Shown here piece after piece: positions 25,330 to 34,425 of a stretch of DNA of 64,000 nucleotides; positions within the stretch are counted from its first letter, which is position 1; the number at the start of each line of letters is the position of its first letter. This DNA comes from Roseiarcus sp963813195 (GTDB lineage: Bacteria > Pseudomonadota > Alphaproteobacteria > Rhizobiales > Beijerinckiaceae). Under the pieces are notes generated by a model. It had not been told where the DNA came from. It saw nothing but the letters and a program-made list of their open reading frames with translations, and searched no databases. The stretch lies in NCBI GenBank assembly GCA_963813195.1, contig CAWEYC010000046.1, positions 1-64,000 of the forward strand, given 5' to 3'. A program made the translations under genes and the position numbers.

Positions 25330-26167
25330 GCTTGCGCTTCAACTCGTCCTTGGCGCCTTCCGCGGCGCGCAGGATCTGACCGACCCGCAGAAAATCGAGC
25401 ACGGCGAATTGCTCGACCGGCGGCCGTACGAGAATGTCGGGAGGTCGCATCTTGAGCTTCTGCGCCGTGATCGCGCCTTGCATGATTTGCGCCGCGCCGA
25501 ACATGGATTCGAAAGGCGCCGGGATTCGACGCTCGCGCAATCGGCCGCCAAAGGTCACGTCGACCGCGATGACGATGTCGGCGTGATCGAACAAGACGTC
25601 GTACGGCAAGGGATTGACCGCGCCGCCGTCGATGAGGACGTGACCGCCGAATTCCACCGGCCTAATAAGCCCGGGAATCGCCATCGACCCCGCGACCGCC
25701 GGCCCCAACGCGCCATCCGACACGACGATTTCGCGCCGGTTGTGAAAGTCGGTCGCCACGACATAGAGCGGCGTCGCCAGCTCGTGGAAGAAGTCCGGCA
25801 CCGCCTCCGGCCAGAACAGGTCGAGACAGATTTCGCCGTCGAGCAGGACGGGATTGCCGCGGCCGCGCAACACGAGATCGGCGAAGCGTCCGACGCGCGC
25901 CCGCAGCAGCTTGCCCATGACCTCCGTCCGATTGCGAAGAACGCCTTGGGCAAAAATGCGAATATCCCTCGCCGCCATGCGGGCGGCATAGGCCGCCCCG
26001 ATGATCGCTCCGATGGAGGTGCCGGAAATCGCGACCGGCGCGATTCCCATTTCATCCAGCGCCTCGAGCGCCAGAATATGCCCGAGCCCGCGCGCACCGC
26101 CGCCGCCCAGCGCCACCGCGACCGAGGGCTGTGATTGGACCTTGCCGAGCCTTCGCGTCACTGTCAC
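25295..26167 (-). CDS. Patatin-like phospholipase
   Basis: 290 residues of the RssA/patatin type. The oxyanion hole is 'VALGGGGARGLGHILALEALDE' and the nucleophile Ser is in 'GTSIGAIIGAAYA'. The catalytic Asp is in 'VLIDGGAVNPLPYDVL'. A GTG start (26167) with GGGAG upstream is used. It lies 6 bp downstream of purD on the same strand, so probably in the same transcript. It is predicted to act on membrane lipids; no signal peptide is seen. Confidence 0.92.
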   Translation of the reverse strand: MTVTRRLGKVQSQPSVAVALGGGGARGLGHILALEALDEMGIAPVAISGTSIGAIIGAAYAARMAARDIRIFAQGVLRNRTEVMGKLLRARVGRFADLVLRGRGNPVLLDGEICLDLFWPEAVPDFFHELATPLYVVATDFHNRREIVVSDGALGPAVAGSMAIPGLIRPVEFGGHVLIDGGAVNPLPYDVLFDHADIVIAVDVTFGGRLRERRIPAPFESMFGAAQIMQGAITAQKLKMRPPDILVRPPVEQFAVLDFLRVGQILRAAEGAKDELKRKLNAQMEAALRD

Positions 26168-26173
26168 GCTCGT

Positions 26174-27454
26174 TCAACTCCCACGCTGTCGTTCGATCGC
26201 CCGCCAGCCGATGTCGCGCCGGCAGAAGCCGCCCGGCCAGTCCAGGCGATCTACGGCGGCATAGGCCCGAAGTCGCGCCTCGCTCACGTCGCGGCCGAGC
26301 GCGGTGATCGCCAGCACCCGCCCGCCATCCGACACGATCGCCTCGCCGTCGCGGCGCGTCGCCGCATGGAGGATCGACACGCCAGGGACGCGTCCCGCCG
26401 CGTCGAGCCCCTTGATCGGCGACCCCTTCTCGACCGGCCCAGGATAACCGCGCGCGGCCATGACGACGGTCAGCGCGGTCTGGTCGGAGAATTTCGGCGC
26501 GCGGTCCGGCATCGCGCCCTTGGCGCAGCCGAGCATGAATTCGAGCAGATCGTCGTCCAGCCGCGCCAGGATCGCCTCGGCTTCGGGGTCGCCGAAACGG
26601 ACGTTGAATTCGATCAGCTTCGGGCCGTCCTCGCCGATCATCAGGCCGGCGAAAAGGACGCCGCGAAACGGCGCGCCGCGCTTGGCCATGCCAACGACGG
26701 TGGGCATCACGATTTCGCGCATGACCCGCTCGCTCAGCGCCGCCGTCATGATTGGCGGCGGCGAATAGGCGCCCATGCCGCCGGTGTTCGGCCCCGTGTC
26801 GCCGTCGCCGACGCGCTTATGATCCTGCGCGCTCGCCAAGGGCGCCGCGCGCGTTCCATCGCAGAGCGCGAAAAACGAAATCTCCTCGCCCGGCAGATAG
26901 TCCTCGACGACGACCTCGGCGCCGGCCGCGCCGAAAGCGCCCGCGAACATCGATTCGATCGCGCTCTCCGCCTCGGCGAGCGACAGCGCGACGACGACGC
27001 CCTTGCCCGCCGCCAAGCCGTCCGCCTTGACGACGATCGGCGCGCCCTTGGCCCGGACGTAGGCGAGCGCGGCGCCCTTGTCCTGAAAGCGGCGATAGTC
27101 GCCGGTCGGGACGCCGAATTCGCGGCAAAAGTCCTTGGTGAAGCCTTTCGAGCCTTCGAGCTGCGCCGCGGCCTTGCTGGGTCCGAAACAAGGAATTCCG
27201 GCCGCGCTCAAGTCGTCCGCAACGCCGGCGACCAACGGCGCCTCCGGGCCGACGACGACGAGACCGACCGCGTGCGATCGGCAGAAATCGACGATTGCGC
27301 CGTGATTGCGAATATCCAGCGCGACATTTACGGCGACGTCGGCGCAGCCTGGGTTGCCCGGCGCGACATAAAGCGTCGCCAGCAAAGGCGATTTCGCGAC
27401 AGCCAACGCCAGAGCGTGCTCGCGAGCGCCGCCGCCGAGAATCAAAACATTCAT
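26174..27454 (-). CDS. purD: Phosphoribosylamine--glycine ligase (GAR synthetase)
   Basis: 426-residue ATP-grasp enzyme of de novo purine synthesis. It starts MNVLILGGGAREHALA. It has 'VVGPEAPLVAGVADDL', 'GIPCFGPSKAAAQLEGSK', the ATP-grasp segment 'PIVVKADGLAAGKGVVVA' and the GGMGAYSP and 'EFNVRFGDPE' motifs. It is complete and of normal length. Confidence 0.97.
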   Translation of the reverse strand: MNVLILGGGAREHALALAVAKSPLLATLYVAPGNPGCADVAVNVALDIRNHGAIVDFCRSHAVGLVVVGPEAPLVAGVADDLSAAGIPCFGPSKAAAQLEGSKGFTKDFCREFGVPTGDYRRFQDKGAALAYVRAKGAPIVVKADGLAAGKGVVVALSLAEAESAIESMFAGAFGAAGAEVVVEDYLPGEEISFFALCDGTRAAPLASAQDHKRVGDGDTGPNTGGMGAYSPPPIMTAALSERVMREIVMPTVVGMAKRGAPFRGVLFAGLMIGEDGPKLIEFNVRFGDPEAEAILARLDDDLLEFMLGCAKGAMPDRAPKFSDQTALTVVMAARGYPGPVEKGSPIKGLDAAGRVPGVSILHAATRRDGEAIVSDGGRVLAITALGRDVSEARLRAYAAVDRLDWPGGFCRRDIGWRAIERQRGS

Positions 27455-27532
27455 TTCGAGGCCTTCCGGCGTCGCGCCCGACGCTTAAACGAAATCGGCT
27501 CGGCGCGGTTTGAGCAATTCTGCGCGCCGAGG

Positions 27533-27970
27533 TCAAACATCGGCGTCCGAGAGACGCGCCAGCCATGTCTTGACCGTGGTTGCGCCACCCTGCGGCATCG
27601 CTAAGCTCAGCCGGCGATAAGCGCTGCAAAGGCGCTCCGCACATTCGCGCAGCAGCCGCAGTCCGGCCTCGGTCGCCTCGGCTCGCTGGATGCGCCCGTG
27701 CGTTTCATGTGGGCGCCGCACGACGGCGCGCTTGCGTTCGAGATTGGCGATGATGACGCTCGTCGTCTGCGGGGTCAGCCGTTCGATCTTGGCGATGTCG
27801 GCGTTGCTGAGACCCGGGGCGTCGACGATGATCCTCAGGACGGCGTATTGGGCGGGAGTGACCTTGACGGCCGCGAGGGCGCGCTCCATCGCGAGGCGCT
27901 GTGTCGCTGCGGCTCGCCGCAGCAAGTCGTCGATTTCCGATCGCGCGGCCGCTTCGATCCCGTCGTCCAA
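27533..27970 (-). CDS. MarR-family transcriptional regulator
   Basis: 145-residue winged-helix regulator. 'VTPAQYAVLRIIVDAPGLSNADIAKIERLTPQTTSVIIANLERKRAVV' is the DNA-binding core, followed by the wing 'R..ETHGRIQRAEATEAG'. It appears to start at TTG (27970) with a G-rich Shine-Dalgarno upstream. An 18-bp palindrome lies 28 bp upstream between this gene and creA, so it may control both. The effector is unknown. Confidence 0.88.
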   Translation of the reverse strand: MDDGIEAAARSEIDDLLRRAAATQRLAMERALAAVKVTPAQYAVLRIIVDAPGLSNADIAKIERLTPQTTSVIIANLERKRAVVRRPHETHGRIQRAEATEAGLRLLRECAERLCSAYRRLSLAMPQGGATTVKTWLARLSDADV

Positions 27971-27998
27971 TCGACGCTACCCCCTTTTTTTGGTCTCT

Positions 27999-28016
27999 AT
28001 ATACGAATTCGAATAT
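27999..28016. promoter_or_regulatory. 18-bp palindrome between marR and creA, putative operator
   Basis: ATATACGAATTCGAATAT is a palindrome with a single mismatched symmetric pair. It is AT-rich within GC-rich DNA and lies in the divergent promoter region, typical in size and position for a MarR dimer site. Confidence 0.6.
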
Positions 28017-28156
28017 CATCGCCAGGGCCCTGGCCGGTTCGTTCGTCCGCCTGCCTGGCTCTTTGCCCGAGGACCGCCCGCCGTTATGTTGGCCTTCGCC
28101 GGCGCGCTCGCTGGCGGCGTCTGCATCGCGCACGCCGACCGACTGGAGCCAAAGAC

Positions 28157-28681
28157 ATGAGGAAAAATATTTTTTACGGCCTCGCCGGAGTGTTGCTCGG
28201 GCTGGCCACGGCGGCGCCGGCGCTCGCCGATTCCGCCGATCCCGATCTCATCTTCCGCAAGTCGACGACATTTAAGCTGCTGACGCCCAACGATAAACTC
28301 GCGGTGTACGGGATCGATGATCCCGTGGTCGAGGGCGTCGCCTGCCATTACACCGCGCCGGAGAAAGGCGGCCTTGCCGGCGCCTTCGGCCTGGCGGAGC
28401 AGACGTCCGACATTTCGCTGGCGTGCCGCCAATACGGCCCGATCAAGTTCAAGCACAAGTTCGATCAGGGCGAGGTCGTTTTCAGCGAGCGCCGGTCGAT
28501 CTTTTTCAAGAAGATGCAGATCGTGCGGGGCTGCGACGTGAAGCGCAACATCCTGATTTATATGACCTATTCAGACAAGCTGGTCGACGGCTCGCCAAAG
28601 AACTCGACTTCGTCGGTGCCGATCGAGCCCTGGGGGTCGGCAAACGGCGAACCACCGAAATGCGCCGATTTCGTACGCTGA
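28157..28681 (+). CDS. creA: CreA family protein
   Basis: 174 residues with a signal peptide (IFYGLAGVLLGLATAAPALA). The CreA core is 'IFRKSTTFKLLTPNDKLAVYGIDDPVVEGVACHYT.....GLAGAFGLAEQTSDISLACRQYGPI'. This family of periplasmic proteins is conserved but poorly understood; E. coli creA sits next to creBCD, which is not present here. The ATG at 28157 with TGGAG upstream is used. Confidence 0.9.
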   Translation: MRKNIFYGLAGVLLGLATAAPALADSADPDLIFRKSTTFKLLTPNDKLAVYGIDDPVVEGVACHYTAPEKGGLAGAFGLAEQTSDISLACRQYGPIKFKHKFDQGEVVFSERRSIFFKKMQIVRGCDVKRNILIYMTYSDKLVDGSPKNSTSSVPIEPWGSANGEPPKCADFVR

Positions 28682-28697
28682 AGGCGAGCGGCGAGGG

Positions 28698-29009
28698 TCA
28701 ATCGCTGCAAGTGACGACGTAAGGGCCGGCGGCGTCGCCGGTGGTCGCGGAGGCGCTGATCGCGCCCGTGACATCGTCGGCTCGCCCGAAGCTGAGCGCC
28801 GCGCGATGCCCGTGCGCCTCGCACCAGGCGTCCGCGACCAGGCGCCCGCATTCGCCGCCCTCGCCCAGGCAGTCCTGAATCCCGTATCCGTCATTGCCGG
28901 CGATGATGAACGAATGGCCCGCGGCCGCCCACCCGCTTTCAATCGTTGCCGGAGAGAGCGCGAGTCCGACGAGCGTCAATAGGATGGAAGGCATTGGGAA
29001 GTGACGCAT
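28698..29009 (-). CDS. Small secreted protein, conserved hypothetical
   Basis: 103 residues with a signal peptide (MPSILLTLVGLALSPATIESGWA, if the ATG at 28994 is used; ATG 29009 adds five residues). The mature domain 'AGHSFIIAGNDGYGIQDCLGEGGECGRLVADAWCEAHGHRAALSFGRADD...VVTCSD' has four Cys, probably two disulfides. I have seen this pattern in alphaproteobacterial hypotheticals but cannot name a function. It is convergent with creA. Confidence 0.65.
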   Translation of the reverse strand: MRHFPMPSILLTLVGLALSPATIESGWAAAGHSFIIAGNDGYGIQDCLGEGGECGRLVADAWCEAHGHRAALSFGRADDVTGAISASATTGDAAGPYVVTCSD

Positions 29010-29302
29010 TGAGCGGCTCGACGGTCCGTGATCAGGAAGCGGTTGGGTGAAGAATTTCTGTGCCAAATCGATAAATTCCCGGTTAACGCGACCGACGCGC
29101 GCGCGCAATCGGGATCTTGACAGCGACGCGCTCCTGCGAGATGGATGACGGCATGACGCCGATGTCCCGCATTTGCCGGATTCTCATCATTAGCCGCTAG
29201 CTTACGGGCTGGGTGGTTCGCGTCTCCATTTCTCAATTCTCGAGAAGCGATCAACCGGCCGGTCCGGCGCCTGCGCGCGCCGTTAACGCGATCAGTCCTG
29301 GA

Positions 29303-30802
29303 ATGCCGATGTCGATTTCGCTGCGATTGTACAACACGCTGACGCGGGCGAAGGAGGTCTTCGAGCCGCTCGACCCGGCCGCCGTGCGCATGTACGTGTG
29401 CGGTCCCACCGTCTATGATTTCGCCCATATCGGCAATGCCCGGCCGGTCATCGTCTTCGACGTGCTGTTTCGTCTGCTTCGCCGCCGTTTTGGCGCGGAC
29501 CACGTCATCTATGCCCGCAACATCACCGACGTCGACGACAAGATCAACGCGCGCGCCCTGCGCGAGTTCCCGCACCTGCCGCTCAACGAGGCGATCGCGC
29601 GGGTGACGGAGGGGACCGAGCGGCAGTTCCACGACGATGTCGACGCTTTGGGCTGCCTGGAGCCGACCCATGAGCCTCGCGCGACCACGCACATCGCAGA
29701 GATGGTCGCCATGATCGAGCGGCTGGTGGCGCGCGGCGTCGCCTATGTCGCCGAAGATCACGTGCTCTTCTCCCCCGGCGCGATGGACGCGCTTCCTGGC
29801 GCGCCGCGTTACGGATCGCTGGCTCGGCGCTCGCTCGACGAGATGCTTGCGGGCGCCCGGGTCGACGTCGCGCCCTACAAGCGCGATCCCATGGACTTCG
29901 TCCTATGGAAACCTTCCAGGCCGAGCGAACCGGGATGGCCTAGTCCCTCGGGAATCGCAGCGCCCGGTCGTCCGGGCTGGCATATCGAATGCTCGGCGAT
30001 GTCGATGGCCAAGCTGCTGCAGCCGTTCGGCGGCGGCCTCGCCTGCGACGACCCGGTCAAGAACATCTTCGACATTCACGGCGGCGGCGTCGATCTCGTT
30101 TTCCCCCATCACGAGAACGAAATCGCCCAATCCTGCTGCGCGTTCGGCGCCGCGCGCATGGCGAACGTCTGGATGCATAACGGCTTCCTGCAGGTCGAAG
30201 GCGAGAAGATGTCGAAGAGCCTCGGCAACTTCGTCACCATTCACGAGTTGCTGCGCACCACCCAATTCGGCGGGCGTCAATGGTCGGGCGAAGTCCTTCG
30301 GCTCGCGATGTTGCGCACGCACTACCGGCAGCCGATCGACTGGACGGTCAAGGCGCTCGAAGAAGCCGAAAGCACACTCGACCGCTGGTACGACGCCGTC
30401 GGCGACGTCGAGCCCGGCGATGAGATCGCGCCTGGGGTGGAAGAGGCGCTGTGCGACGATCTCAATACGCCAGCGGCCCTCGCCGAGCTTCACCGCCTCG
30501 CGCATCCAGCCGCGGCCGCTTCGGCAGTCGACGGAGCGAACCAACAGCCGGCCGCGGCGCTGCTGAAAGCCAGCGCCAACCTGTTGGGTCTGCTGCGGCA
30601 GACCCGATCGGAGCGCCTCGCTTCGGCCCTGAACGAGGCCGCGGTCGATCCCGAATGGGTGGAGAAAATCATCGCCGAGCGCGCGGCCGCACGAGCGGGC
30701 AAGAACTGGAAGGAATTGGACAGGCTCCGCGATCAGCTCGCCGATCACGGCGTCATCGTCAAAGACTCGAAAGATGGCACGACGTGGGAGCTCAAACGAT
30801 GA
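29303..30802 (+). CDS. cysS: Cysteinyl-tRNA synthetase
   Basis: 499-residue class I synthetase. The zinc/active-site Cys is in 'VRMYVCGPTVYDFAHIGNARP' (HIGH motif HIGN). Further zinc ligands are in 'GRPGWHIECSAMSM' and 'FPHHENEIAQS', and KMSKS is in 'GEKMSKSLGNFVT'. I chose ATG 29303 (ATG 29309 is equally possible). The reading upstream to 29213 is not family-like. The end overlaps the next gene (ATGA). Confidence 0.96.
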   Translation: MPMSISLRLYNTLTRAKEVFEPLDPAAVRMYVCGPTVYDFAHIGNARPVIVFDVLFRLLRRRFGADHVIYARNITDVDDKINARALREFPHLPLNEAIARVTEGTERQFHDDVDALGCLEPTHEPRATTHIAEMVAMIERLVARGVAYVAEDHVLFSPGAMDALPGAPRYGSLARRSLDEMLAGARVDVAPYKRDPMDFVLWKPSRPSEPGWPSPSGIAAPGRPGWHIECSAMSMAKLLQPFGGGLACDDPVKNIFDIHGGGVDLVFPHHENEIAQSCCAFGAARMANVWMHNGFLQVEGEKMSKSLGNFVTIHELLRTTQFGGRQWSGEVLRLAMLRTHYRQPIDWTVKALEEAESTLDRWYDAVGDVEPGDEIAPGVEEALCDDLNTPAALAELHRLAHPAAAASAVDGANQQPAAALLKASANLLGLLRQTRSERLASALNEAAVDPEWVEKIIAERAAARAGKNWKELDRLRDQLADHGVIVKDSKDGTTWELKR

Positions 30803-31309
30803 GCGCGATCGCTCTTCGTCCCTACCTGCCCGCCGACGCGAAACGATGCGCCGAGATTTTCCGCGCCAGCATCGAGGAGCTGGCGAGCGAGGACTATAGC
30901 GCCGATCAGTGCGACGCCTGGGCGGCCGAGGCCGACGATCCCGCGGGCTTCGCGTCGCGCCTCGGCAAGTCTTTGAGTTCTGATCGCCGTGATCGAGGGC
31001 GAAGCCGCCGGCTTCGCCAGTTTGCTCGGCGCCGACGTTCTCGACCTGCTTTACGTCGATCCGCGCTTCGCCCGGCGTGGCGTCGGAACGGCGTTGCTCG
31101 ACGCCCTGGCGCGGCTCGCCGAGGCGCGCGGCGCTGAGCGCCTGACCAGCGATGTCAGCGACACCGCCCGCCCGCTGTTCGAGCGTCAAGGGTTCGTCGC
31201 CCAGCGGCGCAATCTGGTTCAACTCAACGATCAGTGGTTGGCCAACACGACGATGACCAAGCGCCTCGCCGCGCCCCGCGCCGACGCGCCCTCGCCGACG
31301 CGCCACTAA
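30799..31309 (+). pseudogene. GNAT acetyltransferase, single-base frameshift
   Basis: The first frame starts at the ATG overlapping cysS and encodes 'IALRPYLPADAKRCAEIFRASIEELASEDYSADQCDAWA...FASRLGKSL'. The rest of the domain continues in the next frame as 'VLIAVIEGEAAGFASLLGADVLDLLYVDPRFARRGVGTALLDALARLAEARG' up to 31309. Removing one base near 30976 restores a complete PhnO/YafP-like GNAT of about 169 residues, with the acetyl-CoA loop RRGVGTAL. It is either a recent inactivation or a sequence error. Confidence 0.8.
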
Positions 31310-31321
31310 GGGAAAGAGCGC

Positions 31322-32914
31322 ATGACCCGCGAACGCCTTTACCTCTTCGACACGACGTTGCGCGACGGCGCGCTCACGACTGGCGTTGATTTTTCGCTCG
31401 AGGACAAGCGCCAGATCGCCGCGTTGCTCGATCGGCTCGGCGTCGACTATGTCGAGGGCGGCTATCCCGGCGCCAATCCGATCGATACGAAGTTTTTCGA
31501 GCGCAAACCGACCAAGCTCGCGCGCTTCTGCGCCTTCGGCATGACCAAGCGCGCCGGCCGCTCGGCCGCGAACGATCCTGGCCTCGCTGGCCTGCTCGCC
31601 GCCGACGCGGACGCCATCGTGTTCGTCGCCAAGACTTGGGACTATCACGTTCACGTCGCGCTCGGCTGCACGCTCGAGGAAAACGTCGCATCGATCGAGG
31701 ATAGCGTGAGAGCCGCGATCGGCGCGGGCCGCGAGGCGATGGTCGACTGCGAGCATTTCTTCGACGGCTACAAGGCCAATCCGGCCTACGCGCTCGACTG
31801 CGCGCGAGCGGCCTATCGCTCGGGCGCGCGATGGGTGGTGCTGTGCGACACCAATGGCGGCTCGCTTCCCGACGAGGTCGAGCGCATCGTCGCCGAAGTC
31901 GCGCGCGCCATCCCCGGCGACCATCTCGGCATTCACGCGCACAATGACACCGAAAACGCCGTCGCCAATTCGCTCGCGGCGGTGCGGGCGGGCGTCAGGC
32001 AGATCCAGGGCACATTGAACGGTCTGGGCGAGCGCTGCGGCAACGCCAATCTCGTGTCGCTCATCCCGACCCTGGCGCTCAAGCCCGAGCTCGCCGAGCG
32101 ATTCGAAATCGGCGTCTCCGAGGACTCGCTACGCGAGATTTCGAAGATTTCACACGCTTTCGACGAGTTGCTGAATCGCGCCCCCGACCGGCATGCTCCC
32201 TATGTCGGCGCCTCGGCCTTCGCGACCAAGGCGGGCATTCACGCCTCCGCGCTGGCCAAGGACCCCCGGACCTACGAGCACGTGCCGCCGGAGAGCGTCG
32301 GCAACGCCCGCGCGATTCTGATTTCCGATCAGGCGGGGCGATCGAACTTGATCGCGCAACTGGCGCGAATGGGGATCGCGGCGCGCCCCGACGACTTCCG
32401 GCTGTCTCGGCTGCTCGACGAGGTCAAGAACCGCGAATCGCAAGGCTACGCCTATGAAGCGGCCGACGCGTCCTTCGAGTTGCTGGCGCGCCGCGCCCTG
32501 GGCGGCGTGCCCGATTTTTTCGACGTCGAGAGTTTCAATGTCAGCGTCGAACGCAAATTCAACTCTGCCGGCGAGCTTTATTCCGCCTCGCAGGCGGTGG
32601 TCAAAATCCGTATCGGCGAGGAGACCCTGATTTCGGCGGCCGAGGGCAATGGCCCCGTCAACGCGCTCGACCTCGCGTTGCGCAAGGATCTCGGCATCTA
32701 CCAGAAACACATCCAGGATCTCGAACTCGTGGACTACCGTGTGCGCGTCTTCCAGGGCGGCACCGACGCGGTGACGCGCGTGCTGATCGAGTTCGGCGAT
32801 TCGAGCGGCGCGCGATGGTCCACCGTCGGCGTCTCCGGCAACATCATCGACGCTTCGTTTCAGGCGCTGGTGGATGCGATCGATTATACGCTGCTGAAGG
32901 CGACCGGCGCGTGA
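31322..32914 (+). CDS. cimA: Citramalate synthase
   Basis: 530-residue HMGL-like enzyme condensing pyruvate and acetyl-CoA to (R)-citramalate, which gives 2-oxobutyrate for isoleucine. The N-terminus is 'YLFDTTLRDGALTTGVDFSLEDKRQIAALLDRLGVDYVEGGYPGANP'. The metal ligand HAHND is in 'DHLGIHAHNDTENAVANSL', and 'GTLNGLGERCGNANLVSLIP' follows. A C-terminal LeuA allosteric domain (about 400-530) is present. Length and ending fit CimA better than 2-isopropylmalate synthase. Confidence 0.93.
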   Translation: MTRERLYLFDTTLRDGALTTGVDFSLEDKRQIAALLDRLGVDYVEGGYPGANPIDTKFFERKPTKLARFCAFGMTKRAGRSAANDPGLAGLLAADADAIVFVAKTWDYHVHVALGCTLEENVASIEDSVRAAIGAGREAMVDCEHFFDGYKANPAYALDCARAAYRSGARWVVLCDTNGGSLPDEVERIVAEVARAIPGDHLGIHAHNDTENAVANSLAAVRAGVRQIQGTLNGLGERCGNANLVSLIPTLALKPELAERFEIGVSEDSLREISKISHAFDELLNRAPDRHAPYVGASAFATKAGIHASALAKDPRTYEHVPPESVGNARAILISDQAGRSNLIAQLARMGIAARPDDFRLSRLLDEVKNRESQGYAYEAADASFELLARRALGGVPDFFDVESFNVSVERKFNSAGELYSASQAVVKIRIGEETLISAAEGNGPVNALDLALRKDLGIYQKHIQDLELVDYRVRVFQGGTDAVTRVLIEFGDSSGARWSTVGVSGNIIDASFQALVDAIDYTLLKATGA

Positions 32915-32984
32915 GCGGTTCCGCAGAGGTCCCAAACTCGGGCGAAGGCGCCTTCAAATTATCCAGAGGCGCCCCGCTATCCCT

Positions 32985-33012
32985 TTGCAGATTCGCTCGC
33001 AACCCCTATATA
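32985..33012 (+). promoter_or_regulatory. Promoter of ssrA (tmRNA)
   Basis: TTGCAG (32985-32990) and TATATA (33007-33012) are separated by 16 bp, close to the sigma-70 consensus. Transcription is expected to start near 33019, just before the tmRNA acceptor piece. Confidence 0.6.
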
Positions 33013-33018
33013 GAGTTC

Positions 33019-33340
33019 GCCGCCGCAAGGCGGCTACGGCGATAAATGGACATCGGAATAAGTCTTTCGGACCCGGGGGCGGTACCCGGCGCCTCCACCC
33101 AAGCCCGCGGGAGAAGCGGGTTTCGGCGGGGGCGAAATAGGTTCGACGGGGGATCTAAAGGGTGCTCTTTCGCTCGGCATGATACCGCCGTTATCGGGTC
33201 AAACCTATAGTTGCGAATGACAACTATGCTCCGGTGGCCCTCGCTGCGTAATGCAGCGCTGGTACTGGGATTCAAGTCCTAAGGGTTTGCTCCTTTAGGC
33301 GGGGTCCGGAGGCGCCTGGCAACAGAAGCCTCCACTTTCT
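33019..33340 (+). ncRNA. ssrA: Two-piece (circularly permuted) tmRNA
   Basis: The acceptor piece comes first: a T-arm region around 33070-33089, then the acceptor 3' strand CGCCTCC (33090-33096), A and CCC. A short internal spacer of about 30 nt follows. The coding piece begins GGGGGCG (33128-33134), which pairs with CGCCTCC, and continues AAATAGGTTCGACGG. The tag frame (33213-33251) encodes ANDNYAPVALAA-stop. This permuted arrangement is the established alphaproteobacterial form, matured into two RNAs by removal of the spacer. The 3' limit (hairpin with GGAGGC...GCCTCC, about 33310-33337) is approximate. Confidence 0.93.
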
Positions 33341-33412
33341 CGCGCCTTCTGCAATTGCAATAGCGAACTCTCTCGGCTAGCCTTGGCTGAAGGCTTTCGA
33401 GCGCAGAAATCC

Positions 33413-33979
33413 ATGCCAACCGATTACATTCGATACGACTTGCTCGTGCAGGACGCGCTACGCTCTGTCGTGCGCAAGGTGATGACGGAAGCCGCGAGGA
33501 GCGGGCTTCCGGGCGATCATCATTTCAATATCGCCTTCAAAACTCAGGCGCCCGGCGTCGTGATTCCGCCGGCGATGCGCCAGCGATATCCTGATGAGAT
33601 GGCGATCATCCTGCAGCATGAGTTCTGGGATCTGGCGGTGACCGCCGAGGCGTTCGAGGTGAGCCTGAACTTTTCGCGCAGACCGGAGCGGCTCACGATT
33701 CCTTTCGACGCCATTACCGGCTTCAGCGATCCGTCCGTGCCCTTCGGTTTCAAGCTCGAGCCCCGGATCGCCGCCGAAGCCGCGCCCGCGCAGCAGGCGA
33801 CGATCGGGCGCGAGACCGGAAAAAAGGGCGAAGCCCAGTCCGCCGCGCCGGCGGTAAAGTCGAGCCCGCCCGCGACCGCGCCAAAAACCGTCGACTCCCC
33901 GGCCAAGAAGCCGGAAAAGTCGGGCGACGGAGGAGAGGTGGCGAAGGTCGTCTCGATCGACGCGTTCCGCAAGAAGTAG
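33413..33979 (+). CDS. sspB: SspB family ClpXP adaptor
   Basis: 188 residues. The N-terminal domain 'DYIRYDLLVQDALRSVVRKVMTEAARSGLPGDHHFNIAFKT...PPAMRQRYPDEMAIILQHEFWDL' is the alphaproteobacterial SspB fold that binds ssrA tags. A low-complexity Ala/Pro/Lys linker (about 125-175) follows. The final 'EVAKVVSIDAFRKK' is the XB-type tail that docks on ClpX. It tethers tmRNA-tagged proteins to ClpXP. It lies right after ssrA, so tag maker and tag receptor are neighbours. Confidence 0.93.
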   Translation: MPTDYIRYDLLVQDALRSVVRKVMTEAARSGLPGDHHFNIAFKTQAPGVVIPPAMRQRYPDEMAIILQHEFWDLAVTAEAFEVSLNFSRRPERLTIPFDAITGFSDPSVPFGFKLEPRIAAEAAPAQQATIGRETGKKGEAQSAAPAVKSSPPATAPKTVDSPAKKPEKSGDGGEVAKVVSIDAFRKK

Positions 33980-33997
33980 CAGCGGTCGAGCGATCCA

Positions 33998-34189
33998 ATG
34001 GGCGAAATCGTCAATCTTCGGCGCGCTCGCAAGCAAAAGGCGCGCCTGCGGGACGAGGCCGCAGCGGCGGCCAATCGGGCCGCCTTCGGCGTGCCCAAGG
34101 CTGACAAGCGAAAGGCGCGGTCTGAGCGCGATCTCGTCGAGCGACGCCTCGACGACCATCGTCTCGCCGATTCCGCCGACGACGAATGA
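33998..34189 (+). CDS. DUF4169 family protein
   Basis: 63 residues, very basic and charged (MGEIVNLRRARKQKARLRDE, then FGVPKADKRKARSERDLVERRLDDHRL), the pattern of DUF4169. Unknown function. It lies 18 bp after sspB and overlaps the next gene's ATG, so it is likely co-transcribed. Confidence 0.85.
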   Translation: MGEIVNLRRARKQKARLRDEAAAAANRAAFGVPKADKRKARSERDLVERRLDDHRLADSADDE

Positions 34190-34425
34190 CTTGCGGAATG
34201 AGTCCGCCGCCGGCGCGCACCGCGGTGATCAAGCGTTCGCTGACGATTTCCGGCCATCGCACCAGTATTTCGCTCGAGGACGCCTTTTGGCGAAGGTTGA
34301 AGGCGCTCGCAGCGAATCGGGCCCTGCCGATCAGCGCGCTCATCGCGGAGATCGACGCTTCGCGAGGGGACGCCAACCTCTCGTCGGCGATCCGCGTCTT
34401 CGTTCTCGAAAGCGCCCCTCAATAG
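34186..34425 (+). CDS. Ribbon-helix-helix domain protein
   Basis: 79 residues. 'IKRSLTISGHRTSISLEDAFWRRLKALAANRALPISALIAEIDASRGDANLSSAIRVFVLE' is a ribbon-helix-helix DNA-binding fold (beta strand TSISLE, then two helices). The start at 34186 overlaps the previous stop (ATGA). The grouping sspB, DUF4169, RHH recurs in Hyphomicrobiales. The target is unknown. Confidence 0.85.
   Translation: MTCGMSPPPARTAVIKRSLTISGHRTSISLEDAFWRRLKALAANRALPISALIAEIDASRGDANLSSAIRVFVLESAPQ

Noticed and set aside
33001..33412. Short protein frames inside the ssrA region
   Set aside because: The sequence is explained by tmRNA structure: acceptor pairing, GGTTCGAC-like D-loop region and the tag frame.
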